Shown one piece after another: positions 33,629-42,731 of a DNA stretch of 64,000 nt (position 1 is the first letter of the stretch; the number at the start of each line of letters is the position of its first letter). Both the position numbers and the translations under genes were made by a program. The notes under the pieces are model-generated. The model ran no database searches, was not told the origin of the DNA, and saw only the letters and a program-made list of their open reading frames with translations. Source of the stretch: Paraburkholderia bonniea (GTDB lineage: Bacteria; Pseudomonadota; Gammaproteobacteria; Burkholderiales; Burkholderiaceae); assembly GCF_009455625.1 (NCBI RefSeq), contig NZ_QPEQ01000001.1, forward strand, positions 806,001 to 870,000, in the 5' to 3' direction.

Positions 33629-34411
33629 ATGAATCAGGCACTGTGGATCAGCAAGACTGGTATTCAGGCTCAGGAAGCCAAGCTGCAAACCATTGCGAAC
33701 AACCTCGCCAACGTCAATACAGTTGGTTTCAAGCGCGACCGCGCGATGTTCGAAGATTTGTTCTATCGCACCGAGCAGCCACCAGGCGCACAGGTGTCGG
33801 AAAACTCGACCGGTGCTGGGATTCAGATTGGGAACGGCACGCGTCTCGTCGGCACGCAGAAAGTATTCACCGCAGGCAACCTGCAAACCACCAGCCAGGC
33901 GCTGGACGTCGCGGTGGTGGGCAATGGCTTTCTGCAAGTTGAGATGCCGAACGGCGAAACCGGCTACACCCGCGCGGGTCAGCTACGGCTGAACGAGCAA
34001 GGCCGCTTGACGAACGCGCAAGGCATGCCGCTGGTGCCAGCCGTGACGATTCCACCGAATGCCACCGGCATCACCATCGGCGAGAACGGCACGGTTGCCG
34101 TGACCACGGATGGCGCGAATGCAGTCGAAGCCGGGCAATTGCAACTGGCGAGCTTCGCCAACCCGGCCGGGCTGCGCGCGATTGGCGACAACCTGTACCT
34201 CGAAACCGTAGCCAGTGGCAATCCTAACGAAGGCGAGCCAGGCATTGGCGCACTAGGCAAGATCAAGCAAGGCGCGCTGGAAGGCTCGAACGTGCAGGCC
34301 GTCGAAGAGATGGTTGAGATGATCGCAGCGCAGCGCACCTACGAAATGAACACCAAGGTGCTGACCGCAGCCGACAACATGATGCAGTACCTGTCGCAGG
34401 CCGCGCGATGA
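33629..34411 (+). CDS. flgG: FlgG, distal rod protein
   Basis: 260 residues, the standard length. Clear FlgG features: MNQALWISKTGIQAQEAKLQ, NNLANVNTVGFKRDRAMFED, GAGIQIGNGTRLVGTQKVFT and the C-terminal QGALEGSNVQAVEEMVEMIA. It forms the distal rod passing through the P and L rings. It overlaps flgH by 4 bp and is preceded by AAGGACA. Confidence 0.97.
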   Translation: MNQALWISKTGIQAQEAKLQTIANNLANVNTVGFKRDRAMFEDLFYRTEQPPGAQVSENSTGAGIQIGNGTRLVGTQKVFTAGNLQTTSQALDVAVVGNGFLQVEMPNGETGYTRAGQLRLNEQGRLTNAQGMPLVPAVTIPPNATGITIGENGTVAVTTDGANAVEAGQLQLASFANPAGLRAIGDNLYLETVASGNPNEGEPGIGALGKIKQGALEGSNVQAVEEMVEMIAAQRTYEMNTKVLTAADNMMQYLSQAAR

Positions 34412-35097
34412 GCCAGCGGCCGCTTCGCCACGTTGCTGGACTCGCCGCTCTGGCGCCGCTGGTGCTGTTGCTGAGCGGCTGCATTTCTGTCGGCTGGGGA
34501 GGGATCAGCAAGGTCGAACCCCCTCAGAACGATATGCCCGACACCGCATGGGAAGTCCGCAAAGGCACGGCTGGCGGCGTGTTTGTTGCCGACCAGGCCT
34601 GGTCCCTGACTTCCGATATCCGCGCGTTCCGCGCCGGCGACGTGCTCACCGTCGAGCTGCTCGAATCAACTCAGGCTAGCAAGAAGAGCGGCACGCAAAT
34701 CGACAAGGACAGCAACGTCAGCGCGAAAAAACCTTCGGCGTTTGGCATCGAGCTGCCGCTTGAGGCTTCGCTTGGAATCAAGCGCGGCTTTGACGGCTCG
34801 GGCTCCAGTTCCCAGCAAAACACGCTACGCGGCTCGGTCACGGTGATCGTCCAGCGCGTGCTGCCCAACGGCCTGCTACAGGTGCGCGGCGAAAAGACCC
34901 TGCTGCTGAATCAGGGCGAAGAAACCGTCCGGCTGACCGGCTATGTCCGCTCCGCCGATATTGATACCGATAACCGTGTCTCATCGCAACGCGTCGCCAA
35001 TGCGCGCATTCAGTATTCGGGCAAGGGCTCGCTGGCTGAGGCGAACCAGCCAGGCTGGCTGACCCGGTTCTTTAACAGTCCGTGGATGCCGTTTTAA
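34408..35097 (+). CDS. flgH: FlgH, L-ring lipoprotein
   Basis: 229 residues with a lipoprotein signal (LAPLVLLLSGC, lipid Cys at about residue 28). FlgH blocks are SLTSDIRAFRAGDVLTVELL, ASKKSGTQIDKDSNVSAK and NGLLQVRGEKTLLLNQGEE. It forms the outer-membrane ring around the rod. The flgI frame overlaps its end, but I place the flgI start after it. Confidence 0.95.
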   Translation: MSQRPLRHVAGLAALAPLVLLLSGCISVGWGGISKVEPPQNDMPDTAWEVRKGTAGGVFVADQAWSLTSDIRAFRAGDVLTVELLESTQASKKSGTQIDKDSNVSAKKPSAFGIELPLEASLGIKRGFDGSGSSSQQNTLRGSVTVIVQRVLPNGLLQVRGEKTLLLNQGEETVRLTGYVRSADIDTDNRVSSQRVANARIQYSGKGSLAEANQPGWLTRFFNSPWMPF

Positions 35098-35120
35098 ACC
35101 ACGTAGATCAGGAGCCGGAA

Positions 35121-36230
35121 GTGACAAGCAATCGAATCGCTGGATGGATGCTGGGCCTTGTGCTGGCGCTGGGCTTGCCCACGGCGTGGGCCCAGAACGT
35201 AGGCGCGCTGGTGAACGTTGAAGGACTGCGCGAAAACGCGCTGGTGGGTTACGGCATCGTGGTCGGCCTGAATGGCTCCGGTGACGGCACCCAGGCGAAG
35301 TACACCGCGCAATCGGTGGCGAACATGCTCAAGCAGTTCGGCACGCGCTTGCCGGAAGGCACCAATCTGCGTTCGCGCAATGTGGCCGCAGTGATGGTGA
35401 GCGCTACCTTCCCGTCGGGTTACCGCAAGGGCCAGATGATTGACGTCACGGTGTCGTCGCTGGGTGACGCCAAAAGCCTGCGCGGCGGCACGTTGCTGAT
35501 GACGCCGCTGCGCGGCGCGGACAGTGAGGTGTATGCGCTGGCGCAAGGCAACCTGGTGATCCCAGGTATTTCAGTCCAGGGCCGCAGCGGCTCCAGCGTC
35601 ACCGTGAATACCGCCACGACCGGACGGATTCCGCGTGGCGCGACGATCGAGCGGGAGATCGCCAGCGACTTCGACAGCACGCCTTCAGTCCGGCTCAACC
35701 TGAAGCGTCCCAACCTGCAAACCGCGGCGAACATCGTCGATGCGATCAACCGCAGCCTGGGCAACGGCGCGGCGACTGCACTCGACGGCACCTCAGTGGA
35801 TGTCATCGCACCGCCCGATCCGACCCAGCGCGTGGCCTTCGTAGCCAAGCTCTCCGCGCTGATGGTGACGGCGGGCAAAGAGATGCCGCGCATCGTCTTT
35901 AACTCGCGCACAGGCACGGTCGTTATCAGCCAGGGTGTAACGGTGAAGCCCGCTGCGGTCTCGCACGGCTCGCTCAAGGTGACGATCTCCGAAGGCTTTG
36001 CCGTGAGCCAGCCGAACGAGCTCAGCCAGGGTGAGACAGCGGTGCTGCCGGTGAGCGAGCTGAATGTGTCGCAACCTGGCGGCCGGGCCTTCCAGTGGAA
36101 AAACGGCACCAGCCTGCAGGCCATCGTTGACACGATTAACAGCACCGGTGCCACGCCTGACGATCTGATGGCGATCTTGCAGGCGCTCGATGAAGCCGGT
36201 GCGCTATCGGCCGAACTGGTGGTGATCTAA
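35121..36230 (+). CDS. flgI: FlgI, P-ring protein
   Basis: 369 residues from GTG at 35121, which has AGGAG 6 bases upstream and starts a signal peptide (MTSNRIAGWMLGLVLALGLP, cut near AWAQ). The ATG at 35082 would overlap flgH and put 13 extra residues before the signal. FlgI motifs: NALVGYGIVVGLNGSGDGTQ, FGTRLPEGTNLRSRNVAAVM and MAILQALDEAGALSAELVVI at the end. It forms the periplasmic ring with help from FlgA. Confidence 0.95.
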   Translation: MTSNRIAGWMLGLVLALGLPTAWAQNVGALVNVEGLRENALVGYGIVVGLNGSGDGTQAKYTAQSVANMLKQFGTRLPEGTNLRSRNVAAVMVSATFPSGYRKGQMIDVTVSSLGDAKSLRGGTLLMTPLRGADSEVYALAQGNLVIPGISVQGRSGSSVTVNTATTGRIPRGATIEREIASDFDSTPSVRLNLKRPNLQTAANIVDAINRSLGNGAATALDGTSVDVIAPPDPTQRVAFVAKLSALMVTAGKEMPRIVFNSRTGTVVISQGVTVKPAAVSHGSLKVTISEGFAVSQPNELSQGETAVLPVSELNVSQPGGRAFQWKNGTSLQAIVDTINSTGATPDDLMAILQALDEAGALSAELVVI

Positions 36231-36312
36231 AGCCCACTGCCGAGGCGTGCCTGGATGATCCGGGCGCGCACGCTCAAACCACTCACTCGCAACGACGCTC
36301 AAGGAGCCCCAG

Positions 36313-36768
36313 ATGCTCATCAATACAGCTCATTCGATGGCTTTGCCCCACGTGAGCGAACCCAACCCGCTAGCGCTGACACGCGGTAATGCCAGCATCA
36401 GCCTGAGCCGCGATGACCCGGCTTACCGCCAGAAGATGGAGCAAGCCGCCGAACAGTTCGAAGGCCTGTTTATCAGCCAGATGCTGAACTCGATGCAGCA
36501 GGCGAACCAGCCGATCAAAGACACCAACGGCGAGAGCGATAGCTCAAGCGACGGCTTGCTGGCTTACGCCAATCGCGTGGTGGCCGACACGCTGGCGTCA
36601 CAGCGTGCGTTCGGGATTGCTGAGTGCCTGATTGCGCAGATGCTGCCGCCGCAAACGCTGCCATCACAAGATCAGGCCGCACCTGCCACGGCATCTGTTA
36701 CGACCCACGCCCAGGCTGAAACCGTGCCTGCGGCTCCACACCTCTCTTCCACGGACCTCGCATCATGA
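36313..36768 (+). CDS. flgJ: FlgJ, rod-capping domain only
   Basis: 151 residues. The rod-binding domain is recognisable: MEQAAEQFEGLFISQMLNSM and DGLLAYANRVVADTLASQ. The C-terminal glucosaminidase half found in many FlgJ proteins is absent and is replaced by a short Ala/Pro/Gln tail. A separate gene at 27539-28303 supplies that enzyme. It overlaps flgK by 4 bp. Confidence 0.9.
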   Translation: MLINTAHSMALPHVSEPNPLALTRGNASISLSRDDPAYRQKMEQAAEQFEGLFISQMLNSMQQANQPIKDTNGESDSSSDGLLAYANRVVADTLASQRAFGIAECLIAQMLPPQTLPSQDQAAPATASVTTHAQAETVPAAPHLSSTDLAS

Positions 36769-38108
36769 GCCTGATCCACATCGGCCTGTCAGGCACCCGC
36801 GCAGCGCAAGCCTCGCTTGCCATGGCAGCGCGCAATACCGCTAACCTCGGCACCCCCGGCTATACCCGCCAGGGCGTGATGCTCACTGCACGCCAGAACG
36901 GCGGTGTCGACGTGCAGTCAGCGATTCGTTTTGCCGATATCTACAAGACGCAGCAAAAGTGGTACAGCCACGCCGCGCTGGCGCAACAAAGCGCCTCGGC
37001 GTCGTACTTCAACCAGCTCGAAAAGGTGATGAACCTTGAAGACGGCAGCGTCAAAATGGGCCTCGACGGCTTTTTCAAGGCGCTCGATGCCGTCAGCGCC
37101 GACCCGACCTCAGGCCCGTTGCGCGAGCAGGTGATCGGCATGGCCACGACGCTCACGCAGAGCTTTAACAACCTGCGTCACATGATGACGGGCCAGCTTG
37201 ATACGTTGCGCCAGCAAAGCAGTGCCGCCGCTGGCCAGATCAATTCGCTGGCGCAAACCGTGGCCGATCTGAACCAGAAAATCGCCGAAGCCCAGGGCAC
37301 CGGCGTGGTGCCGTCCGAGCTGATCGACCAGCGCGATGAAGCGATCGACCAGATCTCTGGTCTGGTTGAGATCCGCGTGATTCGCCAGCCGAGCGGCGCG
37401 ATCGACCTGACCTTCGCCGGCGGCCCACCGCTGGTGGCAGGCCCGAAGGTGGGCCAGGTTGAGGTTGCGCATCATCTCGACGGCACGTTCTCCGTCAACC
37501 TGGAACTGGCCGGCACCCGCTATCCGCTGCAAGGCGCGAAGCTGGGCGGCACGCTAGGCGGCCTCGCCGCGTTCAGCGAAGGCGTGCTGCAACCACAAAT
37601 GGAAGGGCTCAAAACCCTCGCGGGCGAGATCGCCAACCGCTTCAACGCACAACTCACAGCAGGTTTTGGCACAGATGGCAAGCCGGGCCAGCCACTGTTC
37701 ACCTTCGATCCGGTGTCTGGCGTGATTGGCGTGAACGCCTCGATCAGCCACGCGCAACTGGGTTTTTCCAGTGATCCGGCCACCCCTGGCAACAGCGACA
37801 ACTTGCTGGCGCTGATCGCGCTGCGCAACGAAAAAATCACCGTGGCAGGGCTGGGCGAAGTGTCGATTGGCGACACCTACACGATGCTGGTGGGGCGGCT
37901 GGGTTCGGCCAGCCAGCAAAACCAGGCCGCCCTTTTGACTGCGCTGGAAATTCGCAAGCATGCCGAATCTGACTGGCTCGCCGTGAGCGGCGTGGACAAA
38001 GATGAAGAGGCCGTGAATATCAGCGAGTACCTCAAGGTGTATCAGGCGAACATGAAAGTCATCGCAATTGCGAAAGACCTGTTCGACACGACTCTCAGCA
38101 GTTTTTAA
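36765..38108 (+). CDS. flgK: FlgK, hook-filament junction protein 1
   Basis: 447 residues. N-terminal block RNTANLGTPGYTRQGVMLTA; coiled segments with NQKIAEAQGTGVVPSELIDQ and RDEAIDQISGL; C-terminal VSGVDKDEEAVNISEYLKVY, the standard FlgK ending. It caps the hook and joins it to FlgL and the filament. FlgN is its likely chaperone. flgL follows after 18 bp. Confidence 0.95.
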   Translation: MSLIHIGLSGTRAAQASLAMAARNTANLGTPGYTRQGVMLTARQNGGVDVQSAIRFADIYKTQQKWYSHAALAQQSASASYFNQLEKVMNLEDGSVKMGLDGFFKALDAVSADPTSGPLREQVIGMATTLTQSFNNLRHMMTGQLDTLRQQSSAAAGQINSLAQTVADLNQKIAEAQGTGVVPSELIDQRDEAIDQISGLVEIRVIRQPSGAIDLTFAGGPPLVAGPKVGQVEVAHHLDGTFSVNLELAGTRYPLQGAKLGGTLGGLAAFSEGVLQPQMEGLKTLAGEIANRFNAQLTAGFGTDGKPGQPLFTFDPVSGVIGVNASISHAQLGFSSDPATPGNSDNLLALIALRNEKITVAGLGEVSIGDTYTMLVGRLGSASQQNQAALLTALEIRKHAESDWLAVSGVDKDEEAVNISEYLKVYQANMKVIAIAKDLFDTTLSSF

Positions 38109-38126
38109 GTTTCGCAGGAGCGTTTT

Positions 38127-39038
38127 ATGCGTATCTCCAGTCAGCAGTTTGGCAACCGGATGGTCGACACCTTGCGGGCGTCGAACCAGAAGCTCTCTAA
38201 TTTGATGATGCAGATCGACAGCGGCCGCCGCATCCTCAATCCATCGGATGACCCAGTCGGCGGCGTGCGTCTGTTGCTGCTTGAGCGCGATGCCTCGGTG
38301 CTGAGCCAGTACCGCAGCAATATCGGCACCTTGTCGATCCGCCTGCAGCAAAACGAAAGCCATCTGGATGGCCTGCTGAAGACCGTGGTTTCCGCCAAAG
38401 ACCTGATGCTGCGCGCCGCCGACAGCAGCACCACTTCAGCCGATTTGCACGCGTTGGCAGGCACCCTGGAAAGCCTGAAGCAAACCCTCGTCGAAGGCGC
38501 GAACGTGAAAGACAGCGAAGGCAATTACCTGTTTTCCGGCACGCTGACCAACACCGCACCGCTGGGCTACGACCCCGCCGCACCGGAGGGGTCGCGCTAT
38601 CGCTACAACGGCAATTACGAGCAGCAAAAAGTGGTGGTCGGCCACGGCGTGACTCAGGCGGCGAACAGCAATATCGCTGGCGTAGTGGATCTGGTGAACC
38701 AGCTCGATGCCGCCCTGACGGCATTGAAGGCACCAGGCGTGAGCTCAAGCGACCCAGCGACTCACGCGTTGATTAACGCTAGCCTGGGCTCGCTGGATAG
38801 CGGCGTGAATACCTTGAGCGGCCAGATCGCCAGTCTTGGCGGGATGCAGAACACGCTCGACCTGCTCGACCAAAGCCACGAAGCAATGCTGGTATCGAAC
38901 GGCCAGGCCGCCAACATGGTGGGTCAGCTCGATTACGCCGAGGCCTACGACAAAATGAGCAACTACATGGTGGCGGTGCAAGGCACTTACAAAGTGTATG
39001 GACGCGTCGCGCAACTGTCGCTGTTCGACATCCTGTAA
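38127..39038 (+). CDS. flgL: FlgL, hook-filament junction protein 3
   Basis: 303 residues. Flagellin-like ends: MRISSQQFGNRMVDTLRASN with QIDSGRRILNPSDDPVGGVR, and the C-terminal LDYAEAYDKMSNYMVAVQGT. The block GNYLFSGTLTNTAPLGYDPA is typical of FlgL. It connects FlgK to the flagellin filament. AGGAGCG precedes the ATG. Confidence 0.95.
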   Translation: MRISSQQFGNRMVDTLRASNQKLSNLMMQIDSGRRILNPSDDPVGGVRLLLLERDASVLSQYRSNIGTLSIRLQQNESHLDGLLKTVVSAKDLMLRAADSSTTSADLHALAGTLESLKQTLVEGANVKDSEGNYLFSGTLTNTAPLGYDPAAPEGSRYRYNGNYEQQKVVVGHGVTQAANSNIAGVVDLVNQLDAALTALKAPGVSSSDPATHALINASLGSLDSGVNTLSGQIASLGGMQNTLDLLDQSHEAMLVSNGQAANMVGQLDYAEAYDKMSNYMVAVQGTYKVYGRVAQLSLFDIL

Positions 39039-39065
39039 CGCCGTCATCCGCTGAGTGCTGATTCG

Positions 39066-40208
39066 ATGAACCTGCATATATCCCCGGCCAGTCTTGAACG
39101 CACCACGCCGCTCACCAGCGGCGTGAGCACGCAAACCAGTGCCACCGCACGCACCGCCGCCGCGCTGTTGCCTGATGCGCCTGGTGTGTCGCCAGCCCGT
39201 CCCGCCGAGCGTTATCGCGGCGCGGGGCTGAATGCGCGCATTGCGTTTGTGGTGCAGCAGGCTGATTTCAATCAGCGTGTCACCGGCGCGCAGCGCACAC
39301 GCGTGTTTCTGGAACAGGCCACGACCCAGTTGCACACCCTCAAGAACGCGCTGGGCGCGAGCCTCGCGGGAGCTCCGGAAGGCGAGGCTGCCGCGTCGCG
39401 GCTAGCCGCTTTCACGGCGCACTGGGAGACCCGCGCGAGTGCGACCGCTGGCGTGCTGGATGCCGATTTGCGCTATCACGACGATCACGGCGCGCGCCAG
39501 CCATTCAAGGTGCGCGCGCTGGACTGGCCCGCCGTGAACCAGGCGGGCGCTGAAACCTTGACGGTGTATCCCGGCGGCCTTGGCAAGACCCCGGTGGCGC
39601 TGAGCTTCGCGGCCCAGCCCGAAGCAGACGAAGCCCTGGCGCGCCGTATCGACCGGGCACTCGCGCCTGCTGGCATTCGGGCCGAACTCAAGCAGCCGGG
39701 GAATGTGCCGGGCGCGCATGGTTTGAACGCTTCAGGCACCTCAGGTGCTTCAGGTGCTTCAAGCGAAGCCAGCCAGCAACCGAGCCTGGTGTTGTCGACG
39801 CCGGAAGCAGGCTGGCCCGAAGTACGTGACCAGTTGATGATTCAGGGCAGCGGCAAGCGCTTTCCTGGCGGCCGCCCGAGCCGCGCCGCCGCCGCGCCAC
39901 TGCCTGCCGCGATAGAGCCGCAGAAATGGCGCATCGACGAGCGCCAGGCATTGCGTGACACACTGCGCCAGGTAGTGCAGGCGCAGGCGCTGGTGGGCGG
40001 GGCACTCAGCCATACCGAAACGCTACTGCACGAAGCCAGCACGCAGATCCAGGCGGGATTGCATGCGGGCGTGGCAGGACGCGAGGGCGCGCAGACTTTC
40101 GCCCAGATGCTGGAGCCGCCGCTGGGGTATCAGACCTTCGCCGCGATTGGCTCAAGCCTGAAAGGCATGAGCCGGGCACGGGTGAATGCGCTGCTGAAGC
40201 CACGCTAG
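39066..40208 (+). CDS. Probable LafW-type hook-associated protein
   Basis: 380 residues. By position directly after flgL it corresponds to lafW of lateral flagellar clusters, a putative hook-associated protein. Visible parts: a Ser/Thr/Ala-rich N-terminus, a helical block (IAFVVQQADFNQRVTGAQRT), a middle stretch with DLRYHDDHGARQPFKVRALD, a Gly/Ala/Ser linker (near residues 219-233) and a C-terminal helical region. I cannot confirm its function from motifs. No signal peptide, so flagellar export is likely. No clear terminator follows. Confidence 0.6.
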   Translation: MNLHISPASLERTTPLTSGVSTQTSATARTAAALLPDAPGVSPARPAERYRGAGLNARIAFVVQQADFNQRVTGAQRTRVFLEQATTQLHTLKNALGASLAGAPEGEAAASRLAAFTAHWETRASATAGVLDADLRYHDDHGARQPFKVRALDWPAVNQAGAETLTVYPGGLGKTPVALSFAAQPEADEALARRIDRALAPAGIRAELKQPGNVPGAHGLNASGTSGASGASSEASQQPSLVLSTPEAGWPEVRDQLMIQGSGKRFPGGRPSRAAAAPLPAAIEPQKWRIDERQALRDTLRQVVQAQALVGGALSHTETLLHEASTQIQAGLHAGVAGREGAQTFAQMLEPPLGYQTFAAIGSSLKGMSRARVNALLKPR

Positions 40209-40284
40209 CGCTACAGGCCACGAACGCGGCTGTCTGAAGCAGAAATAACGCAGAAGAACATTCAGCAGCCGCTCGCAAGGTCAT

Positions 40285-41277
40285 TCAAGCCAGGCTGGAC
40301 GGATACGGATAGCGGTGAGTATCCGGTTTGAGCTTGCTGATGCCTCGGAGGATTGCCATTGAATCCGGCAGATAAATCTGTCCCCGCGCTTTTACATCGC
40401 TGACGTAAATCCTGTAGCTGTCGGCGCTAAACGCGTGGGCAATGCGCACCACATCCAGATTGCCTTTGCCATTTTTGGGGAACGCTTCTATTGCGTGCTG
40501 GAGGTTTTTTTGCACCTGATAAAAAGGCGGGCTCTTTGGTTGCTGCTGATTTATTTTGCCGTAAGCTTTTTTTTGTTGAATGAAAAATTTATAATAATCA
40601 ATTGATGAGCGTAATAAATTCAAGTCTGTCTGGGTTAGTTGATTTGCGCTGAAGGCCTGAAAATTAGGAATAAGTGAAAGATTATTTTTATTCAGATCGG
40701 CCAGGTAATTTAAGAAGACAACGTCAAGATGACCAAGGTGTTGGTGGATTTTTTCAGAATTAGAACTTTCTTCAGCGCCATTAGCTTGCCGAAAATTAGC
40801 AGGTGTTGCGACGGACCAGTCTGAAAGAAACGGGCATTCGAAATTTTTTAGAATCGAGAGTAGATCCGGGTTGCATGCCGCTCCGTTGGATAACGAATTT
40901 AACTGCTCCGTGAAGGTTTGGGCATTCGGTTTTTGGTGAATCAGTTTTGACATCGGAATAATCGCGTGCGGATCATTTTGTGGTGTCTGGTGGTAGATCA
41001 GCGCGTGCAGGCGGTCGTTCAGAGAGTGATGCTCGTCATATGGGGTGCTTGATGGCATTGGGGCAACGTGACGCTGCTGGACTGGTGTGATGGGCGTGCT
41101 GCGTGGGTAATAAATAGAAGGATTTTGCTGGATAATATTTTTAATGATTTCAGGTTGGCGATAATTGACGGTTGCTCTCGGATAAATTTGTTCGCCACTG
41201 AAAAGAGAGTCGAAATTATTCAGCGTATCTTCAATTTCTCTAGCTATTGCACGGATTATTTTTTCAATGCCACTCAT
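40285..41277 (-). CDS. Unknown protein, AT-rich five-gene family, member 1
   Basis: 330 residues, not recognised. It shares blocks with the four genes to its right: a FECPFLSDW segment (about 146-154), a helix with KIHQHLGHLDVVFLNYL, the block LLRSSIDYYKFF (221-232) and a C-terminal helix with AHAFSADSYRIYVSD. The first 90 residues are polar. Base use is much more AT-rich than in flgL or the capsule genes. It has no evident Shine-Dalgarno site and no copy of the 28-bp upstream element found before the other four, so it may be expressed from the gene upstream (member 2, 191 bp away). Confidence 0.7.
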   Translation of the reverse strand: MSGIEKIIRAIAREIEDTLNNFDSLFSGEQIYPRATVNYRQPEIIKNIIQQNPSIYYPRSTPITPVQQRHVAPMPSSTPYDEHHSLNDRLHALIYHQTPQNDPHAIIPMSKLIHQKPNAQTFTEQLNSLSNGAACNPDLLSILKNFECPFLSDWSVATPANFRQANGAEESSNSEKIHQHLGHLDVVFLNYLADLNKNNLSLIPNFQAFSANQLTQTDLNLLRSSIDYYKFFIQQKKAYGKINQQQPKSPPFYQVQKNLQHAIEAFPKNGKGNLDVVRIAHAFSADSYRIYVSDVKARGQIYLPDSMAILRGISKLKPDTHRYPYPSSLA

Positions 41278-41407
41278 GATTTTTTAAATAGTCTGTGGAG
41301 CGGTTCTGGGGCAATTTCATGAAGCAGTATTAGCCCACGTCAGGCTGTGCGCGGACTTTACACATGGAACATGAGGCTGGTGTGAGGTGTCAGTTCAATA
41401 TTTTAAG

Positions 41408-41437
41408 CAGCGCCGCAGGTTAAGAGCCGCGGCGCTG
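41408..41437. other. Hairpin between family members 2 and 1
   Basis: A 9-bp stem, CAGCGCCGC (41408-41416) with GCGGCGCTG (41429-41437), has a 12-nt loop. On the minus strand it is followed by CTTAAAATATT, a weak terminator-like tail after the member 2 stop at 41469. Confidence 0.45.
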
Positions 41438-41468
41438 GATCAAAATAAAATTGGGCGGGTTATATGAG

Positions 41469-42401
41469 TTATGCTGCCGCTGCCTGCATCAGCCCCTGGA
41501 TTTTCTCAATAAATTCCAGCCGTTTTGCATAGGACATCCGTGTTGACAGGTGATTTACAAACAGCTCAAAAGAGCCTAGCAGGTACATGAGTGCGATGTT
41601 GCAGCCGGCTTTGTCAATTGATTTCCGGCCATTCATTGTAATTTCTGTCTGAAGGGATTTAATTGCTTGGTCGATTTCATTTTTATATTTTTCTGTTGAA
41701 ATATGGAAGTTTTCTTTGGTTGAATTGGGTACGTCAGGAGTGCAAGTATGATTTTCGGAATCATTGTTTTGATGCCTAATTGAAAGGTCTAGTTGATCAG
41801 TCGATGCAAGGTCTGCTTTTTCTTTATGTTGATAAAGCTCGTGATAAAAATCTATGCTGGATGAAATAAGATTGATTTGAGCTGACTGGGTGTGAGCGTA
41901 TGCTTTACTAACGTATGTGTAAAAAATACTTTTCCTGGAAATGTTGTTATCTTCGTCTGTGACGTTGTTTTTATGAAACGCTGCCAGATCGGAAGATAAA
42001 TATGATTTTATCATTTTGGCGTAACACACATCTGCAGGGCAAATAGCATTGGAAATTTGATACTTGAATGTTATATATTCTTTATGAAACGTAGGGAGCG
42101 GTAACTCTTTGATTGCTGTAAAAAAAAGGCTCAGTTGATTTTCATCAAGTTTAGTTGTAAAGTTTTCGAGTGGGGAGCCGCAACTGGCTAAGAATTCTTG
42201 GGCTAGTATTTTTATTTTTTTTTCAATTGTTTGATTTTCGAACCTGTACTCTGCGTCAAGAATTATGGTTTTGCCGGAAAAATTGGACGAGTTGTTTGGA
42301 TGGGCATTTGCTCTTGTGCCAAGAGGCGTAATGGAATTATTGTTGCCAGGCTTAGAGATGGGATGCGGCGTGTTTGAGAGGCCAAAAATTCGAGAAAGCA
42401 T
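41469..42401 (-). CDS. Unknown protein, AT-rich five-gene family, member 2
   Basis: 310 residues, not recognised. The first 45 residues are rich in Asn, Ser and Pro (for example SKPGNNNSITPLGT), resembling the flexible N-termini of type III substrates. Family blocks: ICPADVCYAKMIKSYL (about 120-135), LISSSIDFYHELY (178-190), and a C-terminal helix ALMYLLGSFELFVNHL followed by LEFIEKIQGLM. No membrane segment or signal peptide. The shared 28-bp element lies 129 bp upstream (42530-42557). Confidence 0.72.
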   Translation of the reverse strand: MLSRIFGLSNTPHPISKPGNNNSITPLGTRANAHPNNSSNFSGKTIILDAEYRFENQTIEKKIKILAQEFLASCGSPLENFTTKLDENQLSLFFTAIKELPLPTFHKEYITFKYQISNAICPADVCYAKMIKSYLSSDLAAFHKNNVTDEDNNISRKSIFYTYVSKAYAHTQSAQINLISSSIDFYHELYQHKEKADLASTDQLDLSIRHQNNDSENHTCTPDVPNSTKENFHISTEKYKNEIDQAIKSLQTEITMNGRKSIDKAGCNIALMYLLGSFELFVNHLSTRMSYAKRLEFIEKIQGLMQAAAA

Positions 42402-42529
42402 TGTATGGTATTGTGAAAAATAGTAAGTGAAATAAAGAATGCGAATTTATTATCAGTACACGCAATACAGGTGCTGATATAAAATCTGCGGCATGGTTCA
42501 TGGCAAAATTGCAATGAAATAACGTTAAA

Positions 42530-42557
42530 TTAGTAACACCTCGAACCAGGCAGTTCC
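42530..42557 (-). promoter_or_regulatory. hrp-box-like element before family member 2
   Basis: Minus strand GGAACT-N15-TTAC-TA-A. The same spacing and bases recur before members 3, 4 and 5. The pattern resembles the HrpL-type promoter GGAACC-N15/16-CCACNNA. The following bases (plus strand CAGAAATTT) are also shared with the element of member 4. The rest of the 330-bp gap, 42402-42731, holds no gene that I can see. Confidence 0.6.
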
Positions 42558-42731
42558 AGAAATTTGCTGTTTTCTGGTGTGGAAAAGACGGCTTGCTGCA
42601 ATTTTTCGGTGATTTGAGAAAAATTTACCGTCGTCGTGAAAGGTGCAAAAAATCGTAGTGCCATCAGTCACGGGGCTGGAGTTTGGTATTAATCCGGTGG
42701 GCTGTATCGGTTTGTTGCTTTTGACATGGAT

